Source: Amborella trichopoda (Eukaryota; Streptophyta; Magnoliopsida; Amborellales; Amborellaceae). Taken from it: a DNA stretch of 64,000 nucleotides. The notes under the pieces were generated by a model, which worked only from the letters and a program-made list of their open reading frames with translations, ran no database searches and had not been told where the DNA came from. Below, piece by piece: positions 55,201-64,000 of this stretch. The DNA lies in contig NW_006500031.1 in the NCBI RefSeq assembly GCF_000471905.2, forward strand, positions 3,031,331-3,095,330. Direction: 5' to 3'. Position numbers and translations under genes: made by a program. The stretch's first letter is position 1; each line of letters starts with the position of its first letter.

Positions 55201-57920
55201 AAAATAGAAATCAAGGAAAAAGCTATGGCCCTCCATTCTACTTTCTTATCCACATGCTTTCGCTACTCTAAAGTTTTTCCTTTTTTTTTTTTCTTTTGAC
55301 AGTTTTTTTTTAATTTAAGAGTGATTCTTCTAGCTAATAAATCTGACCCCCAAAAAAACTGAGTCAATAAATAAAGATAAAATAAGAAAAAAGAATCTAA
55401 CATGAAGGTATTTCCAACAAAAATCAAATACATAAAAGAATCTAGCATTAAGGTAGTCCCAACAAGTAAAAATCACCAAGCCAAAAATATTTATTATAAG
55501 TATTAGGAAAAAGTGTATTAAGGTATTCCTTCTCAAAACATTCTTTGAACATGAATTGTTTGGACTTTTAGGGATCATATGAGATTTCTATTTTAACATG
55601 TGATCATATGAGATTTCTATTTTAACATGTAACATGTGGCTCACATATGCCTTTTTTTTCCTAAATCAAGAAATACAAGGGTTAAAGAGCGTGGTTTAAA
55701 AAGGGGCGACAGAAAAGAGGCGTGGCGTGGAGTAAAAAAGCGGGAGCAATCGTCCCACATTAAAGAGTTAAAGGCGTAAGACTCTCCATAAAGAGCTCGA
55801 GGCTCGCACAAGCTCCTAGCTTTCCCACTTGCACAACACACTTACTAAGGCATGCATGAAAGGCATGCATGAGATGTAGCCAGCTAATGGTTGTGGCCCA
55901 CTTTACAAATAAAAAATATGGGGTGGGCCACCACCCCTCTTTTTAAACAAAAATTCAAAGATGCACATACAAAAATCCCCTCTTTCAAACCGTATTCAAT
56001 GCACATACAAAAATTCCTCCCACCCTAAACCGGTGCAGGATAGAACAGGCTAGTTCTAATCTGAAAGAACTGGCCTATTCTTGACAAAACAAGCAAGAGG
56101 CAGCCGGTTCAAGGAGGGACCTGACTGGCTCCCAATATATGACAAGAACTGGACCGGCTTCAACGATTTACGATCTGGTTGTTAAAACCTTGTCCATATG
56201 TGAAAGAGATGACCGACCATTTTACATTCCACCTTTGCTTTGAGAGGAAGATCTAGGTTTCCTTCCAAAAAAATTTTAATGTTGCTGGTAGTATTGGCCT
56301 CAGTGACCAGTGACCATAATTTTGGGTAGATGGTCATTTGTTCCATCCACAGAGAATGATGAATAGATTTGAAAGACGTCCAAGGAAATGGGCTTCTGTT
56401 GCCTAATTAGCACCTGCAGAGTTGGCAAACTTGGACTCTGCTCCTAAACTTTTCATGGGCCCCATAGCAAGTTAGCTCAGTCAGTCTTGAGTGGACTCAT
56501 TGTTTTTTGCAAGCTAGGAGTGTTCCCCTAAAAAATACTACAAAAATGGGGGAAAACCAAAACATAAAAAGAAAACAAAATGACACTCCCATTGACTAAA
56601 TTTGAAAAAGCGAGTGAGATGAGAAAGGAAAAACAAAACAAAGTTAAATTTCAAACCACCCTATTCAGTCAAAAGGTTCAATGAGTGACACGTGACACAC
56701 TTATAAAGCATGTATCAACAACACAATAAGCTATACGCCCACATAAGATGCAAAGGTGGAGTATACTACACAACTTGAAGCATTACAAGAGCGTACCTAC
56801 CAATGTTTTAACTATCAAACAGGTAGTTTGAACCGGTCACCCACCAATCCAAGCAAAATAGCCCGAGTCACTAAGTTGGATCGGCAGACTTGACAAAATT
56901 GAGAGAAAAAAAAAAGGAAAAAAGAAAAATATACAAAATAAGGATTGAAACCCAAATATTTGATTACATATAATAAGAAGTATAAATCAAAATCCATTCA
57001 AAAAATTAAAATTAATAAAAAAAAACACTTTGGGAAGAAAATGGTGGAAAAATTTCTTCTCTCTTGCTGTGTTTAGTCCAACAAATTAATAAGAAATGTT
57101 AGAAGACTCCAATACCAACATTTTGTATCAATTGTAGGTTATTTGGTTGAGAAATGAGAGAGAGATTGTAAGAAAGGCGGATTAAGTTTTAAGGCTAAAA
57201 AATGGTACGATGTTTTTGAAGAAATTTTGCCCAAATGTAAATTTTGATTAATTTTGATTAAATTTTGATTTTTTAAGGCTGAGGGATTGATTTGTGTGCA
57301 AATCTATCAAAATGGGGTTAGATATGGATATTAGTTGGAAAAAAATCTGAAAAATAAAACATTCTTTTTACCAGATTTTTCACACCATAAGAGGGTACCA
57401 AGAGACTTGCCCAAGCGGTGCTCCTCCTATTCCAAGTCAACTCAAGTGATTTTGAGTTCACTTAGCGATTTTTGTATCACTGGTATCTATAACACCAAAA
57501 TATGAGCTAAAGGAAAATCTAAAGAAACTCGATGAATATGTTGAACTAGACACATGGGGTATTGTAAATGAGAAAATTGGAGGAGGATAATAGCACAACT
57601 GCATTCAAGCATAAAAGGTCATCTGAACTCAAAAAAGGAAACAAAAACAGAATGTAGTTTCTCTTCCTAAGGGTATGTAACGGGGATGGGAGTGCTTGAT
57701 TTAGATTTACTATCCTTGTAATTCATGTGCTCTACTGTATCTAATTCTCTTTCTTATGAATAGAATAGGGAGGGACCTAGTAAAACCCCTCGCTAGCACA
57801 GTGATAGAAAAGGGTAATTAATAAGTTTAAGTTATAAAAAGCAAACGTTGATATGGGGAGGGGCACACGACTCAGCATTTTCCAATATCTAGCACATAGA
57901 TGCACATAGGAATATCCTCA

Positions 57921-57951
<31 letters not shown>

Positions 57952-57982
57952 CAAACACACACACACGCACACACAAACACAC

Positions 57983-58018
<36 letters not shown>

Positions 58019-61000
58019 CATATAGTAACAAATATGTCTTTAACTTTGTTATATTAGTATTCCATCATATAGTTCAATCATATTATATTACATGTTCAAG
58101 ATTTAAATCTTAAATTATTCACATTATACGATACCACGTAATTACTTAAGATTTTCGTTAATTTTCAATAGACCATATTATCGCGAATAACTTCATATAC
58201 CATGCATACATTTATAAAATATGCACTATTCATAATTTGTTCTTTTAGGAGTATTTTATACCAAAAGTATCAATATGGCATCTTTGTATCAATTGTTGAA
58301 ATTATGTCCTTTCAAGGACTTAAATTCCTTCATTTTTAATGGAAATTAATTTGAGTGGGAGTATAAGAGCGACATGACTCTAGGATCTTGGCACACTGGG
58401 ACCAAGAGTCATGGAACCCCGATTAGATCACGACGAGGATTGATATATGGAAGGTATCAAAAGGGTTGAGGGCTACCTCTAAATATTCCAATGCGCCAAG
58501 ATCCATTGATAAAACATGCACCATTCATAATTTGTTCTTTTAATATTATTTTGTATTAGAAGCATCAGTATGGCATCTTTGTATCAATTGTTGGAATTAT
58601 GTCCTTTCAAGGCCTTAAATTCTTTCATTTTCAATGGCTCTTAACTTGAGAGGGAGTATAAAGCGACATGACTCTAGGATCTTGCGCATTGGGACCAAGA
58701 CTCATGGAACCCCGATTAGGTCATGAGGAGGATTGGTATATGGAAGGTACCAAGAGGGTTGAGGGTAAGTCACGGTTTGTTGTAAAGTTTGTTTTGTCCC
58801 TTATGACTGAGTGACAGGCGGTCAGTTGTTATGTTAGTTTTGCTCGCATGAGGTTGATGACTGAAAGTTGTGTACGCGAAGGTTGGGGCCAATAGAGGAC
58901 ATTGACCTAAATCCCCGACTCTTAGAACCTTCTCGTGGCATGTGCATAAACAGTCGCAATGCATGGGATCTTGCTCTTCCACGGATCCACTAGATAGAGC
59001 TATGCACATGTGCCAAGGGAGAAACCTCGCACCTCGTGTGCATGTCCTCTAAGGGGTGCACCTGAAATCCACTTAACCTTGGGGATTCAGAGTCGCACAT
59101 CGACTTCACTTGATAGAATAATATCTTGAGCCCTTGATTTAAAATCGTGGGTCATAAGTTTGTTAGGTCATTCCGAGAAGGTGGCTTTGGATTCTGAGTC
59201 CAGCCGAGTGGAATGCTCTATTTTGTAATACGACTCCAAAGATGCTAATTTCCGTCGTAAATGTTTTTAATCATTGACAAAATCATTTGTTCTGATGAAA
59301 AATCATTAAAATGATTTTTGTGGATTTATGAGAATTTTTCTAGATTGTTTTGGACAACAAAAACCGCTTTTAAGAATTTGAATGTAATGACAATTAAGGA
59401 GAGTCTCCGGGGACCCCCACATGGAGATGACGTGGGGGTGACGTCAACCCCATGGGGGACCCCCTTGTCATTTCATTGAAGAAAAAAATTTATATAGAGC
59501 CAAGGTTCTAAACAACAAATTAGAGCCCACCTCAAAAATTTCACTAGAAGAGGTTGTTTTGATGCCCAAATATCCTCAAATTGATCATCTCGACATCAAG
59601 ATGCATGGACATGAGAAAAAAATGGATTTCAAGTTTTGGAAATAGTCGCATCTTGTAACGTATTTTTGGACCGTCAATTTTCAAGATTTTCAAGTGTTCA
59701 TAAATCTGCTCGATCTTTACTATTTTAGAAGCTTTAAATTTTTTTAATTAAAGATGAAAATATATTTTAAGACTGTCACAAAGTTTTCCAGTATTAAAAT
59801 CACATTTCTCGACACAATTTGAAGGTGGGCTCTAATTTGATTGCTTGGAGCCTCAGTTCTATACAACCGAACCCTTCATTTAAAGGTGTTATATGTTGAA
59901 TAGTCATGTATTTTGATTTTCCATAACATGTTGAATTCTGAAAAATTGATTTGGCACATGTTAAATGCCTAAAGCAAGTGGATTTGTGCACATGTGTGGG
60001 ATATTCTAGAAGAAGTATAGGGTTTGTAATACTAATCCTAACCCTAAGGGCATATAGTAATTGTACACTTAACCACTTACCTTATGTGGCATGTTCTCAT
60101 TGATCCAACATGCTCTTTAATAGAGAAGGAATTTTGAAAGCCTTTTTTCTGCTAAAATTTTGGTTTAATGACCATAAGGACATACCCTCCATCATGGTTT
60201 TATCATTTATTAAAAATGTAGAGCATGGGCATTTTGATAACAAGAGAAATTGGAGTGAATTAAAGGGAGGATAAGGGTGTTTAACTCCATACCACTCATC
60301 TTGATGGCTGATGGTGGATGGTGGGCTAGGATCATGCCTCTCTTTGTAGCCTTTGGTAAATGACATGAAGGGTCATGATTCATCATCTAGAAGCATCTCA
60401 TCCTTTGAGCTTTGGAAACGCTATAAACACCCCCCTTGAGTTCATTTTTACACATGAGTTTCTCTCACTAGAATTTCCCCCCAAAAGTGGCTCACCCCAA
60501 TCTTTGTCCTCTCTCTTTGGCACACATAAGTCTCTCTTTCTCTCTCTAATCTCTCTTTCTCTCTCTAAACTCCATCTTCTTGTGATGAAAGAGAGCAGCC
60601 CCTTCAAGGTGAAATCGACCTCCATAAATGGTGGTCTAAGGAGCAAAGCTCATACCATGGATGAAGTAGTCATGCAGCCTTCATTATTTGAGTAAGGTTT
60701 TCAATTCTCCATTAATTTGATTGTCAATTCTCTATTGTATGTCTGCAATTACAGCAGTATCTCTTTCCTTTTTGTTGATCATTCTTTGGTCCTTTGATTC
60801 TCCATTTGATCTTTCATGATCCATGTTGTTCTTATAACTTCAGCGATGCACAAATTGAAGTAGCTTTCCATGAGTTTTCATCCATGCACAAATTGAAGTA
60901 GCTTTCCATGAGTTTTGGTCATTTGATTTTCCAATTATTTTGGACTGATTTTCTCTGAGTTTTTCAACTCATATCAATCACTTAGAACACCTTCTAGCTT

Positions 61001-62208
61001 CCTTGAATTGTCCATTTTTCAAAGAGAGATTGTGTCGATTTGCTATAAGCCACTATGTGAAGAAACTTGAACCAATTTTGTGATCTAAAGTGTCACCTCT
61101 CTCCCACGGTTTTTCCCACTTGCAAGGTCTTTGAATATCTTCAAAAACCTTCCATAATTGATGTATGTATCAATAGATTCTTGGCTTCCCATTTATTACA
61201 TGATGAATTGGCCCGGATTTATGAGATGTCATCGTATATCACCCATTGGCACATAGGTAAGACCCAAGGAGGTAAACTGGGCACCGAGAGCTCCGAATGC
61301 CTTCCCATGGACTTGATGCACATTACACTTGAGCAATCATATGTTAATGTAATTGAGATATTGATTTTGACGTATTTTCAAATGTTCAATTGATGTATAA
61401 TTTTGCATTATAAGATTGAGCGTTGCTGAATTTTCAAGAGCACACTATTCATGATCTCTCTTTATGGATAGCCTTGTTTATGTGTAAGGGACCTAAATAG
61501 AATTGAATCCTCTTTTTAAGTGCATTTTGAAGTCATTAAGTCACTGTGGTAGCAGTGACCTTGTTGTAATTTCATTTCAAGGGTTGTAATTCAAGTGTAT
61601 TGTTGAAATTTTAGAGTTGTATTGTCTAGTCCTTGTGTACATTGTACTCCCTTGCATGAGATTTGGTTTCTTATACACTACCATCAATGTTGACACTGGA
61701 ATTCTGCACGAAGCATCTGGGTCTCCTAGTTTACCACAACAAAAAAAGTAACATTTAGATGAGAATGTTTCTTGAAAGCATTCCAATATGAAGTACTACT
61801 TCATTAGTTATTATTGGAGAATAGAAATAAAAGATTTGGTTAGCTCTTCATGACTCTAAAGCTGTTAATAATTTGGAAACAATTGGCACAATGCAATTCT
61901 CTTTTGTATAGATGGATTCCCGCACATAGCACACACAGTGAAGGCATGTATTTGTACAAATAACAAATGACAAGCAATACGTGATAAACAGATTAAAAAA
62001 CCTCAAGAACTTGCAAAACTTTTTGCTGCCTCAAAAGATTACCAAAGGTACTATGAAAACATAGCATTTCAATAAAATTGAAAATGGAGTTTGTACTCAA
62101 ACTTCATCTATGCGAAAGAAAGTGCCATACCCCAAAAATACCAAAAAGAGCCAAATGGATCAATACTGACGAAAGCTTAAACATTCGAGGAACATGTTCC
62201 TGTTTTGC
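52054..62208 (-). CDS. FEX: FEX/CrcB-type fluoride export channel (3' part; N-terminal exons outside window)
   Basis: Family role: plasma-membrane fluoride channel that lets F- out of the cell and so protects against fluoride toxicity. Eukaryotic forms fuse two CrcB/Fluc halves in one chain. Four exons are recognised on the minus strand: 62,208-62,131, 53,841-53,547, 53,234-52,837 and 52,287-52,054, giving 334 residues to a TGA stop at 52,054-52,056. Numbering from the first visible residue: the first half has PANILGSFLMGW (Asn59) and GFLGSLTTFSSW (about 91-102). The second half has GTLLANVLASGI (Asn241) and GFLGCMSTVSTFVAE (about 273-287). Both pairs are the pore motifs of the family. All three introns start with GT and end with AG, and the joins keep the frame. 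No stop or shift is seen, so the gene looks functional in this part. Plant relatives have a further polar N-terminal region of roughly a hundred residues, which must lie upstream of 62,208, probably beyond 64,000. Introns are 8,289, 312 and 549 bp. Confidence 0.92.
52837..53234 (-). CDS. FEX: FEX exon c
   Basis: 398 bp. Acceptor ACTAACAG before GCTTGTGG, donor GTAAGT after AACATAGCT. Encodes the end of the first half (LWITIGAIRSGIETG), a linker with four Cys, a hydrophobic segment (SFGIVLVMLALVLGLSIFL) and the first part of the second half (LFGPLGVWTRWFL ... LLANVLASG). Confidence 0.93.
53547..53841 (-). CDS. FEX: FEX exon b
   Basis: 295 bp, 98 codons plus one base. Acceptor TTTTCAG before GTACTATTG, donor GTAACC after CCAATAG. 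Encodes most of the first CrcB half, including the conserved Asn and the TTFSSW motif. Confidence 0.93.
53842..57900. other. FEX large intron, 3' portion
   Basis: Intronic on the minus strand. AT-rich, with a palindromic-looking ggatgcaaaggtaagaatgc region near 54,400, degenerate GGATCGG/ACCGG-rich patches at 54,770-54,860 and 56,020-56,190 (the latter resembles 32,280-32,310), and many A/T homopolymers near 55,280. A 27-base sequence around gatcatatgagatttctatt occurs twice in tandem (55,574-55,628). No coding block other than the flanking exons was recognised. Confidence 0.5.
57921..58017. repeat. (CA)n microsatellite
   Basis: About 97 bp of CA with a few CG and AA interruptions, inside the FEX intron. 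Confidence 0.95.
58211..58766. repeat. Tandem duplication, period about 295 bp
   Basis: 58,211-58,472 and 58,506-58,766 are diverged direct copies. Shared blocks include attcataatttgttctttta, tatggcatctttgtatcaat and gcgacatgactctaggatct. Roughly 85% alike by eye. Intronic, non-coding. Confidence 0.8.
59409..59466. promoter_or_regulatory. GC-rich inverted repeat with two ACGT elements
   Basis: TGACGTGG (59,428-59,435) and the palindrome TGACGTCA (59,439-59,446), sites of the type bound by plant bZIP factors. They sit between inverted arms ggggacccccacatgg and ccatgggggacccc. In the presumed upstream part of the LTR-like block. Function is inferred only. Confidence 0.4.
60846..60916. repeat. 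Tandem duplication, period 38 bp
   Basis: Two exact copies of a 33-base stretch beginning atgcacaaattgaagtagct and ending ccatgagtttt. Confidence 0.9.
61451..62130. other. FEX intron, 5' end
   Basis: Intronic, AT-rich, no repeat or coding block recognised. The frame at 61,577-61,786 has no domain. Confidence 0.5.
62131..62208 (-). CDS. FEX: FEX exon a (first visible)
   Basis: 78 bp, 26 codons, phase 0 at both ends. Encodes AKQEHVPRMFKLSS then VLIHLALFGIFG, the first membrane segment. The acceptor reads TTATGTGGCAG before GCAAAAC, and the donor GTATGG follows TTTTTGGG. It was found by looking for the missing first helix, since the next exon starts in mid-helix at VLLRYG. Confidence 0.85.
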
Positions 62209-62480
62209 CTGCCACATAATAAATGTATGAATTTAAGTTGAATATTCTCTTATTCAAAAAATTGAAATCAAATTGGAAGTAGGTTTTTCATACCAGCATA
62301 CCAACATATGTCAAACTTAGTAGGTATTTAAAATGATACATATACAAATTGAATAGTGCTACCTATATTAAATAGGTATTTGAACTGATACATATACAAA
62401 TTGCAGTATACAGCATTCCATGAATGAAATTGGAGAGAGCATTCATGAAAGAAGCAGCGCTCAGTCTCGGAAAATCACTA
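62209..62480. other. Intron upstream of FEX exon a
   Basis: Holds a short duplication: taggtatttaaaatgatac and taggtatttgaactgatac, each followed by atatacaaattg, near 62,319-62,404. No further FEX exon recognised. Confidence 0.5.
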
Positions 62481-62610
62481 AACAGCCAAAATGGAACACA
62501 AAAAAATGATGGCGCTTAAGGGTGGATCGAGCACTAGGGATGTGTTAGGAGCCCCTCGTTTAGCCAAGCCATCTGCTATGCTCAATGTTCCAAGAAATAG
62601 AGGCCTAGGA
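62481..62610 (-). mobile_element. LINE fragment, RNase H end
   Basis: Minus strand gives LSIADGLAKRGAPNTSLVLDPP, the last block of plant LINE RNase H. Only this tail is visible. The upstream part of this copy appears to have been displaced by the LINE that follows. Confidence 0.65.
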
Positions 62611-62710
62611 CAGTGCCTGCCCAGGGGCAAAAATGCCCCCAATAGAGAGGCATTTTTGTACTTTTCCTCCTAAATAAGGGGGGAAAAGAAGGGTCCATAT
62701 GTCCTAAACC

Positions 62711-64000
62711 CTTTTTTTTTTTACATGAGTGAAAAAACACAAGAAAAATATACATTTTTGCTTTCCAGTTTGATTGATCAGTTAATTCAGAGTTTTGAAA
62801 AATTGATGCAAACATCATCCTTTTGGTTTGGATTTGATTTTATAGATTTTTAAAGTTTATTAGAGGGCTTTTAGGAAGCATTTGAGATCAGGAAACATCT
62901 CAAATGTTGAAGATTGAAGCTCAAGAAATCTAGGCCGCCCACCCTTGTCTGGGCGGCCAGCCCCACCCCACAGGTGCATAGGCACCACCCGGCCTTTTTT
63001 GGAACTTTGGCGATGCTACTGGCCTCTTGCCAAATACAATGAAAAAGTGAGGCACTTACCAATAAAATCCTTCAACATCTCATCGAATCTTCATAAGCAA
63101 GTAGAGACCCTATTGTCCCAATTGATGGTATTTTTTGAATGCCCTTGAAAGACTAACAAGGTGCTCAATATCGAAGAGCTTGAAGCCTTGTAAGAGGGCA
63201 CATAGCCATTGATTAGTTGTAATGCTGACGGGCCCCAAAAAGGATAAGATTGTGGTTCCCTTACTATCCCTGAACATTCCTCCCACACCTATGCTGCCTG
63301 GTTTCCGAATGAATGCCCATCAAAGTTTAATTTGATGGTGCCCAGTTTCTGCGGTCACCAGCACAAGGTTCAATGTTGAGAGTTCTACCACATCAGGCTA
63401 TTACGTCCCTATTAGTAGGAAATACGAGGTCATGTAAGATTTGAAACCTTTAAGCTCTCTCATCCATTCAATCACCATTGTTTTGATTTCTGCTTAACAT
63501 ATAGGATGGTTCTCTATTTGCCTTAGAAGGTCCTGTTACATTCGATCCACACATTCCAATAAAAGCAAGGGTTGAGGCCCTTCAACATCTTACTCCTGCC
63601 TTTGGTAGTGGGGGCCAGAAATAGGTCAAAAAGAGTTGTTCGATAGTTTCCGGCGCTACCCATTCTGCCCCAAACATTTCTAAACATTGGCTCCAATGGT
63701 TCCCTACAGCAGGGGACCAGAGGAAAAGGTAGGCCACCGTCTCCTCACTATATTTGCAAAGGATGCGTAAATTGGGTATGCTAAAGCTAGGGCTTTGTTA
63801 CTGGTTCAGTTTTTAGGATCTTTTTTGTACGTCCAGCCACCCAAACAGCTGGATCCTATAGGAGTCAGGAGGGAATCAAGAATGTTTGACCTCTGAGTTG
63901 GTGGAGGCCTTCATTTCTAAGAATGTGATAGAAGGATGACAAACTAGAAAAGACCAGGGACTGCAAATGAAAATGTCCCGACCAAACCAAGGCAGGATAA
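62711..64000 (-). mobile_element. L1-type LINE, 3' part of ORF2 with A tail; runs off window
   Basis: Minus strand, from the window edge downward: a zf-RVT finger region (near 63,790-63,720, with LRILCKYSEETVAYLF), then FYWNVWIECNRTF (the LWxxWxERNxRxF block, near 63,560), then RNase H blocks KLNFDGHSFGN and GVGGMFRDSKGT (near 63,340-63,250), INWDNRVSTCL and EASSIA (near 63,120-63,010). An untranslated stretch and a 12-base A tail on the minus strand (about 62,711-62,722) end it. Frame changes show it is dead. It probably lies in an upstream intron of FEX, in the same direction as the gene. Confidence 0.8.

Larger units (their letters stand above)
58770..61450 (+). mobile_element. LTR-like sequence in FEX intron (plus strand)
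   Basis: Has the texture of a plant gypsy LTR: a TGTAATACGACTCC start-like motif near 59,224, a long upstream stretch, GCTATAAACACCCCCC (TATA at 60,422-60,427), then CT-rich leader tracts (60,470-60,570). Ends and target duplication are not secure. The direction is opposite to FEX. No retroelement genes nearby, so a solo LTR is the simplest reading. Confidence 0.4.

Noticed and set aside
61067-61393. 108-residue plus-strand frame in the FEX intron
   Set aside because: No recognisable domain, and it sits in an LTR-like block.

Overview
This is a stretch of a large, repeat-rich flowering-plant nuclear genome. The evidence is plant-type spliced introns, plant LINE, Ty1/copia and Ty3/gypsy (Tat and chromovirus) remains, a Mutator-like transposase, and one host gene of a plant family. 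The species cannot be named from sequence alone. Most of the window is layered, decayed mobile DNA. No ribosomal RNA, tRNA, CRISPR array or bacterial-style operon was seen.

Layout. 1-4,844: small inverted-repeat elements, the 3' end of an RTE-type LINE and a copia remnant. About 4,845-28,630: a plus-strand Tat-lineage Ty3/gypsy element (here 'A'), opened up by later arrivals. These are a Mutator-like inverted-repeat element in its first LTR (5,067-5,906), a second, minus-strand Tat-like element ('B', about 9,300-19,229) between its gag and its protease, an LTR-like block (about 20,745-23,550) and a solo LTR with flanking target duplication (24,168-25,432). Another minus-strand LTR ends at 30,778. 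33,640-41,090: a minus-strand Mutator-like transposase remnant split by a 5.1-kb copia element (33,872-38,975). 41,948-46,502: a compact chromovirus with both LTRs, next to a LINE fragment. 47,488-50,427: twin inverted-repeat elements swollen by a TTTCTCTC-type minisatellite.

The only confident host gene is on the minus strand, 62,208 down to 52,054. It is the 3' part of a FEX/CrcB-family fluoride export channel gene, in four recognisable coding exons joined by consensus splice sites. The first exon visible here is 78 bp. It is separated from the next by an 8.29-kb intron full of repeats, including a (CA)n tract, a 295-bp-period duplication and an LTR-like promoter region on the opposite strand. 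The N-terminal exons lie beyond 64,000. A 5'-truncated LINE with an 18-bp target duplication sits just after the stop codon, and LINE pieces sit upstream of the 78-bp exon.

The transposons do not form a working system together. They record successive insertions. Points of most interest are the FEX gene with its long intron, the Mutator-like element carrying degenerate short repeats, the 60-bp (20-codon) minisatellites found independently in both Tat elements, and the twin minisatellite-bearing elements.
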